From: Vibrio taketomensis
Lineage (GTDB): Bacteria; Pseudomonadota; Gammaproteobacteria; Enterobacterales; Vibrionaceae
Direction: 5' to 3'
Length of the DNA stretch: 64,000 nt
NCBI RefSeq assembly: GCF_009938165.1
Contig: NZ_AP019650.1
Coordinates: 496,001 to 560,000, forward strand
Shown here: positions 53,443 through 63,526 of the stretch, one piece after another
Layout of the letters: the number at the start of each line of letters is the position of its first letter
How positions within the stretch are numbered: position 1 is the stretch's first letter
Position numbers and translations under genes: made by a program
Notes under the pieces: generated by a model
Database searches by the model: none
The model's input: the letters and a program-made list of their open reading frames with translations, nothing else
Told to the model about the DNA's origin: nothing

Positions 53443-55433
53443 TTACGCTAGCAATTCGTTTGCTGTGCCTACCACGTTTTCAACCGTGAAGCCAAACATT
53501 TCAAACAGTTGCTCTGCGGGCGCTGACTCACCAAAGGTTGTCATACCGATGATGCGACCATCGAAACCTACGTATTTGTACCAGAGTCTGCAATGCCCGC
53601 TTCAATTGCGATGCGTGCTGTCACATCTGATGGCAGGACTGATTCACGGTAAGCTGCATCTTGCTTATCAAAGGCATCGGTTGATGGCATTGATACCACA
53701 CGTACCGCTTTACCTGCTGCTGCAAGCTCTTCAGCTGCTTTCACTGCTAGTTCAACTTCAGAACCAGTCGCGATAAGAATAAGCTCTGGCTTGCCAGCAC
53801 AATCTTTAAGAATGTAAGCACCTTTAGCGATGTCAGCCACTTGCTCTGTAGAGCGTGGTTGTTGTGCTAGGTTTTGACGCGAGAAGATCAGCGCTGATGG
53901 GCCATCTTTACGCTCAATCGCCAGTTTCCATGCTACTGCTGATTCAACTTGGTCACATGGACGCCATGTGCTCATGTTTGGTGTTAGACGCAGAGATGCG
54001 ATTTGCTCAACCGGTTGGTGAGTTGGGCCATCTTCACCAAGACCGATAGAGTCGTGGGTGTAAACCTGGATGTTCTGAATTTTCATCAGAGCCGCCATGC
54101 GCATTGCATTACGAGCGTATTCCATAAACATTAGGAAGGTTGCGCCGTAAGGAACGAAACCACCGTGCAGTGCGATACCGTTCATGATTGCCGTCATACC
54201 AAATTCACGTACGCCGTAGTGAATGTAGTTACCAGAGAAGTCGTTTGCTTCTAGCGATTTAGAACCCGACCACATGGTTAGGTTTGAAGGTGCTAGGTCC
54301 GCAGAGCCACCCATAAATTCAGGTAGCATGGCACCAAACGCTTCTAGTGCATTTTGTGATGCTTTACGTGATGCAATGTTCGCTGGGTTTGCTTGAAGGT
54401 CTGCAATGATTTGGCTTGCTTTCGCTTCCCACTCAGCAGGGAGTTCACCGTTTACACGGCGTTTAAACTCTGCCGCTTCTGCTGGGTACGCTGCTGCGTA
54501 TGCGTCAAATTTTGTGTTCCACGCTGCTTCTTTGTCTGCGCCTGCCGCTTTAGCATCCCACTCAGAGTATACGTCTGCTGGAATTTCAAAAGGACCGTAT
54601 TCCCAACCAAGTTGCTTGCGAGTCGCTGCAATTTCTTCCGCACCTAGTGGCGCACCGTGACAGTCATGTGAGCCTGATTTGTTTGGTGAACCAAAACCGA
54701 TGATGGTTTTAGTACAAATTAGAGTCGGACGTGGGTCTGCTTTCGCAGCGATAATTGCCGCATTGATAGCTGCAGAGTCGTGACCGTCTACTGCTGGGAT
54801 TACGTGCCAGCCGTAGGCTTCAAAACGCTTCGGTGTATCGTCAGAGAACCAACCTTCTACGTGACCATCGATAGAGATACCGTTGTCATCCCAGAATGCG
54901 ATTAGTTTACCAAGGCCTAATGTACCAGCTAGAGAGCATGCCTCGTGTGAGATACCTTCCATTAGACAGCCATCGCCCATAAACACGTATGTGTGGTGGT
55001 CAACGATGTCATGACCTTCTTTGTTAAACTGCGCAGCCAGTGCCTTCTCTGCCATCGCCATACCAACAGCGTTAGTGATGCCTTGGCCTAGTGGACCAGT
55101 GGTGGTTTCGATACCAGGAGCATAGCCATACTCTGGGTGACCTGGTGTTTTAGAATGCAGTTGACGGAAATTTTTCAGATCGTCAATCGATAGCTCATAG
55201 CCAGTTAGGTGCAATAGAGAGTAAATCAGCATTGAGCCGTGGCCGTTTGATAGCACGAAACGGTCGCGATCAGCCCATTCAGGGTTAGCTGGGTTGTGGT
55301 TTAGATGTGAACGCCAAAGTACTTCAGCGATATCAGCCATACCCATAGGAGCCCCAGGGTGACCTGAGTTAGCTTGTTGAACTCCATCCATGCTTAGAGC
55401 ACGGATTGCATTAGCTAGAATTTTACGATCCAT
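53443..55433 (-). CDS. tkt: Transketolase (frameshift near the C-terminus)
   Basis: The enzyme of the pentose phosphate pathway moves two-carbon units with thiamine diphosphate. From ATG 55433 ([20 protein letters not shown]) it shows [18 protein letters not shown] and the ThDP motif [20 protein letters not shown]...[10 protein letters not shown]. The pyrimidine-domain segment [20 protein letters not shown] follows. At about 53586 one A is missing in CCAGAGTCTGC. With it restored the frame reads [20 protein letters not shown] and ends ANELLA at 53443, 663 residues, normal length. Next to tal. Confidence 0.95.
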
Positions 55434-55526
55434 AATTATTTCCGAATATTGTTTCTGTCTCACGAGACAAGGATAAATAGATGTAGAAGAGGGAACGTTC
55501 TCGTTCCCTCTTTAAATAGTTTTGGA

Positions 55527-56477
55527 TTACAGTTTTGCTGCGATCATTTCTTCAAGTTTGCCTTGGTCTACAGCAAAGTTGCGAATGCCTTCAGCTAGTT
55601 TTTCAACTGCCATTGCATCTTGGTTGTGCTCCCATAGGAACTCAGCATGTGTCATTGCTGCAGGACGTGCTTTAGCGCCTTTAGAATCGATAAGTTTTTC
55701 AACCACTTCGCCTTCTGCAGCTTCAAGTTCAGCCAATAGAGCTGGTGCGATAGTTAGACGGTCACAGCCAGCAAGCTCTAGGATTTCGCCGATGTTGCGG
55801 AAGCTTGCACCCATCACGACAGTGTTGTAGCCGTATTCTTTGTAGTAGTTGTAAATGCTAGTTACAGATAGTACACCTGGATCTTCTTGAGCTTCAAAAT
55901 CACGACCTTCTTTCGCTTTGTACCAGTCCATGATTCGACCAACGAATGGTGAGATTAGGAATACGCCCGCTTCAGCACAAGCACGAGCTTGAGCAAATGA
56001 GAATAGCAGCGTTAGGTTACAGTTGATGCCTTCTTTCTCTAGAATTTCAGCAGCTCGGATACCTTCCCAAGTTGAAGCAAGTTTGATTAGGATGCGGTCG
56101 TTAGAGATGCCAGCATCGTTGTACATCTTGATAAGTTGGCGAGCTTTCGCTACTGATGCTTCCATGTTGTATGAAAGGCGAGCGTCAACTTCAGTAGAAA
56201 TACGACCTGGGATAGTGGTAAGAATTTCTTTACCGATGTTTACCGCAAGCATGTCACATGCGTCTTGTACTTGCTGAGCTTTGTCGCTGCTTTGCGATTT
56301 TGCGTATTCAATCGCTTGATCAATCAGCGGTGCGTACTCTTCAATTTGAGCCGCTTTAAGAATTAGAGAAGGGTTAGTAGTTGCATCTTCTGGTTGGTAT
56401 TTTTTGATTGCATCAATTTCACCAGTATCTGCTACGACAGTTGTTAGCTTACGAAGTTGCTCTAATTTATTGCTCAT
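55527..56477 (-). CDS. tal: Transaldolase
   Basis: The protein has 316 residues, class I aldolase. [20 protein letters not shown], then [18 protein letters not shown], and the Schiff-base lysine in [40 protein letters not shown] and [14 protein letters not shown] complete the fold. It works with transketolase in the non-oxidative pentose phosphate branch. tal is upstream of tkt with about 93 bases between, likely one operon. A divergent SorC-type gene is the probable regulator. Confidence 0.97.
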   Translation of the reverse strand: MSNKLEQLRKLTTVVADTGEIDAIKKYQPEDATTNPSLILKAAQIEEYAPLIDQAIEYAKSQSSDKAQQVQDACDMLAVNIGKEILTTIPGRISTEVDARLSYNMEASVAKARQLIKMYNDAGISNDRILIKLASTWEGIRAAEILEKEGINCNLTLLFSFAQARACAEAGVFLISPFVGRIMDWYKAKEGRDFEAQEDPGVLSVTSIYNYYKEYGYNTVVMGASFRNIGEILELAGCDRLTIAPALLAELEAAEGEVVEKLIDSKGAKARPAAMTHAEFLWEHNQDAMAVEKLAEGIRNFAVDQGKLEEMIAAKL

Positions 56478-56698
56478 AATTGATCATCCTATTTCGTAGT
56501 TGAAGAACCAGATGTTCTCCAACATTTGTAAGCGCATTAATGAATAGTTCATAGCTAAAAATAGTTCGCTTCTACTCACTAATTGGAAATTTTTTGGCTA
56601 ATGAACAAATGACATGAGCATTTGATCTCTAGCTGAGTAAATGATGTAGCCATATTTATCCTAACTAAGGCCAAAGTCAATTGGATCTTTCTTGTTAG

Positions 56699-56714
56699 AG
56701 TGATCTAAATCACC
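56699..56714. promoter_or_regulatory. Candidate CRP site upstream of tal
   Basis: AGTGATCTAAATCACC has arms GTGAT / ATCAC around four bases, eight of ten CRP arm positions. It is about 220 bases upstream of the tal start codon. Confidence 0.45.
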
Positions 56715-56829
56715 ATTTATTTAGGTGAAAAACAAAAGTATGACGATGAAACGTTTGCTTAGTGACTGTAATTGCTGGCTATGTGTTGCAAGCATCAAAA
56801 AAACAAAATGAGAAAATGTAACACAGGTG

Positions 56830-56867
56830 AGCATATGTTGCGAAATGAAGTGCGGGTGACATATGCT
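56830..56867. promoter_or_regulatory. Long inverted repeat in the tal-regulator intergenic region, candidate operator
   Basis: AGCATATGT (56830-56838) and its exact reverse complement ACATATGCT (56859-56867) lie with centres 29 bases apart, nearly three helical turns. SorC/DeoR-type regulators bind as tetramers to paired sites. A shorter symmetrical TGAGC-GAT-GCTCA follows at 56875-56888. Confidence 0.5.
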
Positions 56868-57003
56868 AAGTCAATGAGCGGATGCTCAATTTATCGTAAA
56901 ATCATATTGTCGTTACGGTGTGCTTAATTGAGATAGACTCTCTCTCACTCCGATTGAATCTAGTGACGCTGTAACTTTTTAGGACTATGAGTATTTAAAA
57001 TCT

Positions 57004-58002
57004 ATGGCAAGTAACAACCAAGAACCAACATTTGATAGTACTGATCTGCTCACAGAAGTTTCCGTTGCCTATTATCAAGATGGTGCAACTCAAGAGGAAA
57101 TATCCAAGAAGTTTTCGATTTCACGGGCAAAAGTTGGACGAATGCTGAAGCAAGCGCGTGATGAAGGAATCGTCGAAATTACGGTGAAGTATCATCCAGT
57201 ATTCAGCGCCAAGATCGAACAACGCTTGATTGAGCGTTTTGGTGTCAAAAGGGCGCTTGTTGCTTTAGATCAACCAAGCGAAGAGTTGCAACGATTACAA
57301 GTGGCAGGTTTGGTTTCACGCTACCTTGCTAGCACACTGCAAAATGGCACGGTTGTGACCATTGGTCAGGGGCGGAACGTATCCGCTGTCGCGCATCATG
57401 TCGGTGTTATTCCGCAAAAGGACGTTAAGTTTGTATGTGGCATCGGTGGTATCCACCCGCGCGGTGGTATGTTCAATGCTGACCACATCTGTCGTCAGTT
57501 TGCGAAAAGTTATGGTGGCACCTCAGAGACACTGTATGCACCTGCCTACGCAGAAAACAGAGAACAGAAGCTTGCATTTATGCAAAACGCAACGGTGAAA
57601 CAGACTCTCGACTTGGCGCGTAAAGCTGATGTCGCTCTCGTTGGTATTGGCGATATGAGCGAAAATAGTTACATGGTTGATCTCGGTTGGTTTACCGCTG
57701 ATGAAGTGGTTCAATCTAGAATGTTGCAGGGTGTGGTGGGCGATTTTGCCGGTTATGACTTCTTTGATATTCATGGTGTTGCTGCCAAAACGGTAATGAG
57801 TGACCGTGTTATTGGCTTAGGCATTGATGAGTTCAAGTCAATATCACAAGTCATCGCTATTGCAGCGGAAAACAGTAAGCCTCTAGCACTATTGGGTGCG
57901 TTACGTACAGGGGCGATAGATGTGATTGCCACCAGCGTAAGTAATGCTTTGACGGTTCTAAACCTTGATGAGCAGATAGGTAACGGCCAAACGAATTCAT
58001 AA
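57004..58002 (+). CDS. SorC/DeoR-type sugar-binding transcriptional regulator
   Basis: The protein has 332 residues. N-terminal helix-turn-helix: QDGATQEEISKKFSISRAKV, then GRMLKQARDEGIVEITVKYH. The C-terminal sugar-binding domain (isomerase-like fold) includes TIGQGRNVSAVAHHVGVIPQ and VCGIGGIHPRGGMFNADHIC. SorC-type proteins sense phosphorylated sugars. Divergence from tal-tkt suggests it controls them. The effector is unknown. Confidence 0.9.
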   Translation: MASNNQEPTFDSTDLLTEVSVAYYQDGATQEEISKKFSISRAKVGRMLKQARDEGIVEITVKYHPVFSAKIEQRLIERFGVKRALVALDQPSEELQRLQVAGLVSRYLASTLQNGTVVTIGQGRNVSAVAHHVGVIPQKDVKFVCGIGGIHPRGGMFNADHICRQFAKSYGGTSETLYAPAYAENREQKLAFMQNATVKQTLDLARKADVALVGIGDMSENSYMVDLGWFTADEVVQSRMLQGVVGDFAGYDFFDIHGVAAKTVMSDRVIGLGIDEFKSISQVIAIAAENSKPLALLGALRTGAIDVIATSVSNALTVLNLDEQIGNGQTNS

Positions 58003-58162
58003 TATACGCAGCGACTGAATATATTCTTTAGCTAAAAATTTTCTGCAATTTTTGTAATCGCGTTACGGAAGTTATTTGTCGATCGCATCTCGATTTACTT
58101 TTTGGGTCAAAATTGTACTTCATGGGTTAAAAAATAATCAGTTTAACCCATGGAGAATAACG

Positions 58163-59452
58163 ATGAATAAATCCCTGATAGTCGCAGCTATCGCGAGTTC
58201 ACTTTCGTTTGCTGCTAATGCGAGTGATAAAGTTGTGGCGGGTTATTTTGCTGATTGGCAGTATGACAATCCACAAAACCCTTACGTGGTTAAAGATATT
58301 CCAGCGGAAAATTTGACCCATATCATCTACGCCTTCTTAAGTATGTGTGGCCCTCATACTGGTGCATCCGCAGAAATACAAGAGCTTGTTGCTACACAAT
58401 GTGAAGGGCAGGATCCATATACTGCCATTGTGGTTGACTATAAATCCGGCCTTGAAATGGATTTTGGACCAGTGAAAGTTGACGTTCCGTATAAAGGTCA
58501 TTTTGCTCAACTGGCTCAACTAAAAGCTGATCACCCGCATATTAAGATTCTTCCTTCATTTGGTGGTTGGACAATGTCTGAACCATTCCATGCTATGGCC
58601 AAAGATCCAAGCGCAATGAAACATTTTTCAAAAACCGCCGCTGCACTTATTGAGGAATATGACTTCTTTGATGGTATCGATTTGGACTGGGAGTATCCTG
58701 GTGGTGGTGGCTTAACGACGTCACCTTGGAATCCGGATACCAAATTGACGGATGAAGAAATGCTGGATGAGCGTGCAGCATTCAGTTACTTGGTTAAAGT
58801 CATGCGCAGTGATTTGGATAAATTAGAAGCAAAGACTGGCAGAGAATATGAGCTTTCAACCGCGGTCGGCGTTGGTGCGAGATCTGCGCAAATTGATTGG
58901 AAGAGTGCAAGCCAATATCTCACCAATATGTTTGCCATGACTTATGACTATTTAGGTGGTTGGGGTGCTCAAACTGGACACACCACGAACCTTCATGCTA
59001 CGGAAAGAAGTTGGTGGGGTATGGGGTCTGATGCCTTTATCAATCAAATGATAGAGCAAGGGATACCGCCAGAAAAGTTAGTGATTGGTGCGGCTTTCTA
59101 TGGGCGTGGTTGGCAGGGTACGAAAGATTACGCGGGAGAACTACCAAAAGGTGATCTGCAATCAGAGAGCGGTGCTCAGTTTGGTACAGGTGAGAATGGC
59201 TACTTTATGTTTTGGGATATCGTGAAGAACTATGGTGAGAAGCAGGGTTATCAATACAAGTATGATGACGAAGCTCAAGCGCCATATTTGTGGAATCCGA
59301 ACAAGAAAGTCTTTATCTCATTTGAAGACGCTCGTTCAATCAAAGCGAAAGCAGATTGGGCGAATAGTAAGAAACTTGGTGGCATCTTTACTTGGGAACT
59401 CTCTGGAGATCCAAGCGGTGAGTTAGTCGAAGTGATGCGTAAGAATATGTAG
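58163..59452 (+). CDS. Secreted GH18 chitinase
   Basis: The protein has 429 residues from ATG 58163, behind TGGAGA. Signal peptide MNKSLIVAAIASSLSFAANA. The glycoside hydrolase 18 motif DxxDxDxE is present in FFDGIDLDWEYPGGGG, with SFGGWTMSEPF before and MTYDYLGGWGAQTG and GVGARSA after. A chitinase insertion domain appears around YGRGWQGTKDYAGEL. No chitin-binding domain is visible, so it is a catalytic-domain-only enzyme, secreted or periplasmic. Vibrios use such enzymes to live on chitin. Confidence 0.93.
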   Translation: MNKSLIVAAIASSLSFAANASDKVVAGYFADWQYDNPQNPYVVKDIPAENLTHIIYAFLSMCGPHTGASAEIQELVATQCEGQDPYTAIVVDYKSGLEMDFGPVKVDVPYKGHFAQLAQLKADHPHIKILPSFGGWTMSEPFHAMAKDPSAMKHFSKTAAALIEEYDFFDGIDLDWEYPGGGGLTTSPWNPDTKLTDEEMLDERAAFSYLVKVMRSDLDKLEAKTGREYELSTAVGVGARSAQIDWKSASQYLTNMFAMTYDYLGGWGAQTGHTTNLHATERSWWGMGSDAFINQMIEQGIPPEKLVIGAAFYGRGWQGTKDYAGELPKGDLQSESGAQFGTGENGYFMFWDIVKNYGEKQGYQYKYDDEAQAPYLWNPNKKVFISFEDARSIKAKADWANSKKLGGIFTWELSGDPSGELVEVMRKNM

Positions 59453-59485
59453 CTCATTGCGCTAGCCTTCAGTAACTTCATAACC

Positions 59486-59513
59486 AAGAACCCCGCAATT
59501 TTGCGGGGTTCTT
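59486..59513. terminator. Bidirectional terminator between the chitinase gene and sseA
   Basis: The stem AAGAACCCCGCAA / TTGCGGGGTTCTT with loop TT is strong, and genes converge on it. Confidence 0.9.
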
Positions 59514-59523
59514 AGTTTGGTGT

Positions 59524-60348
59524 TTACTCGATAGGTAAATCGTGATTCGCGCCCCATTCGGTCCATGAACCGTCATAAATAGCGAGGTTTTGATAACCAC
59601 ACAGCGTAGCGGCAAGTAAAACGATCGCAGCGGTAACACCAGACCCACAACTGAAAATATACGTGCGATGTGTATTGAGTACCGGAGCCAAAATGGGTTG
59701 GAGTTCTTCTATCGGCTTAATAAAGGAGCCATCCATTAACTGCGCAAAGGGCAAACAGACTGAATTAGGAATGTGGCCGCTGCGGACACCTTCCCGAGGT
59801 TCGGCAACTTCAGCGTTAAATCTTGGTAGTGAGCGCGCATCAACGGTCAGGCTATCGGTATTGGGAATTTCATTGAGTACTTGCTCTGCACTCAAAAAGT
59901 ATTGGTTATTGAGTTGGCCAGTGAAGTTACCTTTACTAGCAGGTTCGGCATAATCAGTAGTGGTTGGTAACTGCTGAGCTTTCCATGCTGTGAGGCCACC
60001 ATCAAGGATATACACTTGTGTATGGCCCATTGCTTTGAACATCCACCAAGCTCTTGGTGAAGCAAACGTACCGCTATTATCGTACACAACGATTATCGAT
60101 TGGTTGTTGATGCCAAGTTGTTGAGCAAGTTGGTTAAAACGGGCCTCACTTGGCATCATATGCGGTAGAGGTGACTCGAGATCGCAAAAGTCATGGTCGT
60201 AATCAAATCGCAGCGAACCTGGGATCTTATTAATTTTATCTTTTTCCGGCTCTGCGGGAATTTGAAAATCGATACTTGCATCGAGAATCAACGTGTTCGG
60301 GTCGGCTTGCATTTTAACTAATTGCTGAGCGGAAATGAGCGGTGACAT
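59524..60348 (-). CDS. sseA: 3-mercaptopyruvate/thiosulfate sulfurtransferase (tandem rhodanese)
   Basis: The protein has 274 residues with two rhodanese domains. The N-terminal inactive one has LILDASIDFQIPAEPEKDKI, DHDFCDLESPLPHMMPS, SIIVVYDNSGTFASPRAWWM. The C-terminal catalytic one has VDARSLPRFNAEVAEPREGV and the active-site loop FSCGSGVTAAIVLL. The CGSGVT loop points to mercaptopyruvate as substrate. The end (LAIYDGSWTEWGANHDLPIE) is typical. Confidence 0.95.
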   Translation of the reverse strand: MSPLISAQQLVKMQADPNTLILDASIDFQIPAEPEKDKINKIPGSLRFDYDHDFCDLESPLPHMMPSEARFNQLAQQLGINNQSIIVVYDNSGTFASPRAWWMFKAMGHTQVYILDGGLTAWKAQQLPTTTDYAEPASKGNFTGQLNNQYFLSAEQVLNEIPNTDSLTVDARSLPRFNAEVAEPREGVRSGHIPNSVCLPFAQLMDGSFIKPIEELQPILAPVLNTHRTYIFSCGSGVTAAIVLLAATLCGYQNLAIYDGSWTEWGANHDLPIE

Positions 60349-60491
60349 AGTATTCCCTTGAGTTCGTCTAAGCTAAGTCAATAATCTACAAGATGATTTG
60401 TGTTGCGGCAATATATCCCAACTAACTGAGTAGTGTGTGGCAAAAATAAAGGCGACATTATGTCGCCTATAAACCAAATATCATGGTTGAA

Positions 60492-61247
60492 TCAATTTGT
60501 GCTACACACAGGGCAGGTAGGCATTTTCATTAACCCCATATCGCGCCATGTCATTGTCATCGCATCAAGGATTAATACTTTACCTTGTTTCGGCGTGCCA
60601 TAATTGGCAATAACTTTGATGGCTTCCATCGCTTGCATTGCACCAATAATGCCGACCACCGGTGCCATAACACCAGCCTCAACGCAGCTTAATGCACCGC
60701 CACCAAACAAACTGCTGAGACACTGATAGCATGGTGCGTTTTCGTCTTGGTAGGTAAAAACACTGATTTGACCTTCCATACGAATGGCCGCGCCAGACAC
60801 TAACGGAGTTTTGGTCTCAAAGCAGAGAAGGTTAAGCTGATTACGCGTTTCGACATTGTCTGAGGCGTCCAGTACTAATGTGTGCTGCGTAATCAGTGTG
60901 CGCAATTCATCATTGTTTAGGCGCTTATCGATAGTCGCAACTTCGATAAATGGGTTAAGTTGTTTAAGTGACTCCGCGGCTGACTCAACTTTCTTTTTGC
61001 CGATGTCGGCGTCGTGATGCAGTACTTGTCGCTGCAGGTTAGACAATTCAACCACGTCATCATCAATCAGCATCAATTTACCAATACCAGCGGTGGCAAG
61101 GTATTGACTCGATGCACAGCCGAGACCGCCAGCGCCAAGAATTAAGATGGATGCCTGTTTTAATGCTTCTTGTCCTTCAAAATCGAATTGTTTAAGTACA
61201 ATTTGACGATTGTAACGCAGCATTTCTTGGTCAGATAAAATCTCCAC
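60492..61247 (-). CDS. moeB: Molybdopterin-synthase adenylyltransferase
   Basis: The protein has 251 residues, an E1-like enzyme that adenylates the C-terminus of MoaD. Motifs: RYNRQIVLKQFDFEGQEALK, the nucleotide site ILGAGGLGCASSQYLATAGI, LIDDDVVELSNLQRQVLHHD, and zinc cysteines in APCYQCLSSL and CPVCSTN. It follows moeA by 8 bases on the minus strand, the usual moeA-moeB pair for molybdenum cofactor making. Confidence 0.96.
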   Translation of the reverse strand: MEILSDQEMLRYNRQIVLKQFDFEGQEALKQASILILGAGGLGCASSQYLATAGIGKLMLIDDDVVELSNLQRQVLHHDADIGKKKVESAAESLKQLNPFIEVATIDKRLNNDELRTLITQHTLVLDASDNVETRNQLNLLCFETKTPLVSGAAIRMEGQISVFTYQDENAPCYQCLSSLFGGGALSCVEAGVMAPVVGIIGAMQAMEAIKVIANYGTPKQGKVLILDAMTMTWRDMGLMKMPTCPVCSTN

Positions 61248-61255
61248 CTGAGCTC

Positions 61256-62491
61256 CTAGTATAACGTTGAGTTAAACAGCTGGATTTGTACCGTTTCGCC
61301 CGCCTCAACGCGTCCGCGTTCACGCTCTAGTACCACGAAACAGTTGGCTAAACTCATAGAGCGGAAAGCGCCGGAGCTTTGGTTGCCGGTACTTTCTACC
61401 ACAAATTGACCATTCTCAATTGAGTAGATGCCACGTTGGTAGTCCGTGCGACCTGGTGCTTTTTTAAAACCCGCTTTAGTAATAGCAGGGATTGACTCAG
61501 GTGCTGTCCATTCGGTGTGACCTGCCAGTTTTGCAAGCATTGGTTGAACCAATACATACATGGTAAGAACCGCCGAAACAGGGTTACCTGGTAGACCGCA
61601 GAACCACGCATTTTCTAATTCACCAAATGCGAAAGGTTTACCTGGTTTAATCGCTAGCTTCCAAAAGCCGATTTCACCAAGCTGCTCTAAGATATCCTTG
61701 GTGTAGTCTGCTTCACCGACACTGACACCACCCGAAGTGACAACCACATCTGCCAGTGATTGCGCTTTTTCGAAAGTTTGTTTTAGTGTTTCAGGGCAAT
61801 CAGGAATGATTCCAAGATCGATCGGCTCACAACCAAAATTCTCAATTAGAGGTTTAATACCGTAGCGGTTGCTGTCGTATATTTGACCTTCTTCTAGCGC
61901 TTGACCTAGTGGTTTCAGCTCGTCACCGGTGGAGAAAAATGCAACTTTAGGTTTACGCACCACATTAACATGGCTAACGCCAAGAGAAGCAATCATTGGA
62001 ATATCACGTGGTGATAGGCGAGCGCCTTTGGGTAATACAATATCGCCTTGCTTAATATCATCACCAGTAGGGCGAATATTTTCTTGTGGTTTGATGGTCT
62101 CTTGCTGGAATAATACACCGCTGTCAGTGACTTGGGTGTTTTCTTGCATGATGACAGCGTCACAGCCTTGCGGGATCTTTGCGCCAGTCATAATGCGCAC
62201 GCAAGTGCCTTGCGGCCATTGATCTGTAAACGGTTGGCCAGCAAAGGATTTACCAGCAACAGGAAGCGTTTTCGTGCTTTGCAGATCAGCAATACGGATT
62301 GCATAGCCGTCCATCGCTGAGTTATCAAATGGCGGCACAAAGATAGGAGACAGAATATCTTCGGCTAAAACATAGCCCAATGCCTCAGCCAGTGGTAACT
62401 GCAGAGTCGATTGAATCGGTTTGATGCGAGATAGCATTTTTTCCATCGCTTCTTCGATAGGCATTAAGCCCGGAGCGTCACAGCAAGCCAT
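61256..62491 (-). CDS. moeA: Molybdopterin molybdenumtransferase
   Basis: The protein has 411 residues. It inserts molybdenum into molybdopterin-AMP. Sequence marks are LPLAEALGYVLAEDILSPIF, PPFDNSAMDGYAIRIADLQS, VRIMTGAKIPQGCDAVIMQE, VAFFSTGDELKPLGQALEEG, and VVTSGGVSVGEADYTKDILE; the CGLPGNPVSAVLTMYVL element is near the end. It is divergent from folE, whose gene starts 240 bases away. Confidence 0.96.
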   Translation of the reverse strand: MACCDAPGLMPIEEAMEKMLSRIKPIQSTLQLPLAEALGYVLAEDILSPIFVPPFDNSAMDGYAIRIADLQSTKTLPVAGKSFAGQPFTDQWPQGTCVRIMTGAKIPQGCDAVIMQENTQVTDSGVLFQQETIKPQENIRPTGDDIKQGDIVLPKGARLSPRDIPMIASLGVSHVNVVRKPKVAFFSTGDELKPLGQALEEGQIYDSNRYGIKPLIENFGCEPIDLGIIPDCPETLKQTFEKAQSLADVVVTSGGVSVGEADYTKDILEQLGEIGFWKLAIKPGKPFAFGELENAWFCGLPGNPVSAVLTMYVLVQPMLAKLAGHTEWTAPESIPAITKAGFKKAPGRTDYQRGIYSIENGQFVVESTGNQSSGAFRSMSLANCFVVLERERGRVEAGETVQIQLFNSTLY

Positions 62492-62730
62492 GAGAATTTC
62501 CTATTGTCTTTCTAATTTGCGCCAACTTTACCACATTTTTACTTAGCACAATAATTACGTACTGATACCCGTGTTGAATGAAGGTTAATTGCTTAATTTT
62601 ACGCCGATTGGTATCAACAGCTTGCGTGTAAAAGGGCAGAGTGATTCCGGTAAAGAAAATGTGGATGTAATTGATTAAAAATACGAGTATCCTTGTCAGC
62701 AATCCGCGAGGAGTAATATGAGGAAGTGGA

Positions 62731-63384
62731 ATGTCAGGTCTTAGCGAATCAGCGAAGTTAGTAAAAGATGCGCTTGAAACCCGTGGACTCGAAACACCTA
62801 TGGTGCCGAGTGAGTTCAGTCGTGAAGAAAAAAAGGAAAAGATTCAATATCATATGAGAGAAATCTTGACTCTACTTGATCTTGACCTTACCGATGACAG
62901 TCTCGAAGAGACGCCGCATCGCATCGCCAAGATGTATGTGGATGAAATCTTCTCTGGTTTGGATTATCAAAACTTCCCGAAAATCACCGTTATTGAAAAC
63001 AAAATGAATGTGAGCGAAATGGTGCGAGTAAAAGACATTACTCTTACCAGCACTTGTGAACATCATCTTGTGACTATTGATGGGAAAGCGGCAGTAGCGT
63101 ATATTCCGCGCGGCAAGATCATTGGCTTGTCAAAGATTAACCGCATCGTGCGCTTTTTTGCTCAGCGCCCGCAAGTACAAGAACGATTGACTCAGCAGAT
63201 TCTAGTTGCCTTACAAACGTTGCTTGAGTCAGAAGATGTTGCGGTGACGATCGATGCGACTCACTACTGCGTAAAATCGCGTGGTGTGATGGATGCAACC
63301 AGTGAAACAACAACGACGGCGCTAGGGGGTATTTTTAAATCTAACCCAGCGACGCGCGCAGAATTTCTGCACGGTTTACGATAA
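62731..63384 (+). CDS. folE: GTP cyclohydrolase I
   Basis: The protein has 217 residues. It opens GTP to dihydroneopterin triphosphate, the first step of folate synthesis. Conserved parts are [20 protein letters not shown], the zinc site [40 protein letters not shown] and [20 protein letters not shown] with the third zinc cysteine. Monocistronic, with its own terminator. Confidence 0.97.
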   Translation: MSGLSESAKLVKDALETRGLETPMVPSEFSREEKKEKIQYHMREILTLLDLDLTDDSLEETPHRIAKMYVDEIFSGLDYQNFPKITVIENKMNVSEMVRVKDITLTSTCEHHLVTIDGKAAVAYIPRGKIIGLSKINRIVRFFAQRPQVQERLTQQILVALQTLLESEDVAVTIDATHYCVKSRGVMDATSETTTTALGGIFKSNPATRAEFLHGLR

Positions 63385-63410
63385 CCTTAAGGTTATTAAC
63401 CAGATTACGG

Positions 63411-63438
63411 AAAACCGCTTCGTATGAGGCGGTTTTTT
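63411..63438 (+). terminator. Rho-independent terminator after folE
   Basis: The stem AAAACCGC / GCGGTTTT with intervening TTCGTATGAG is followed by a T-run. Confidence 0.85.
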
Positions 63439-63526
63439 TATTTACCTATATTAAGCTCGCTGCATTTTAGTACGGCCATAGCCTACGATAAAATAACTGC
63501 AGATAGCGTTTCGACGAGAAGAGATT

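Noticed and set aside
54393..54660. ORFs of 84 codons on the + strand within tkt
   Set aside because: They are antisense shadows of a conserved enzyme gene.
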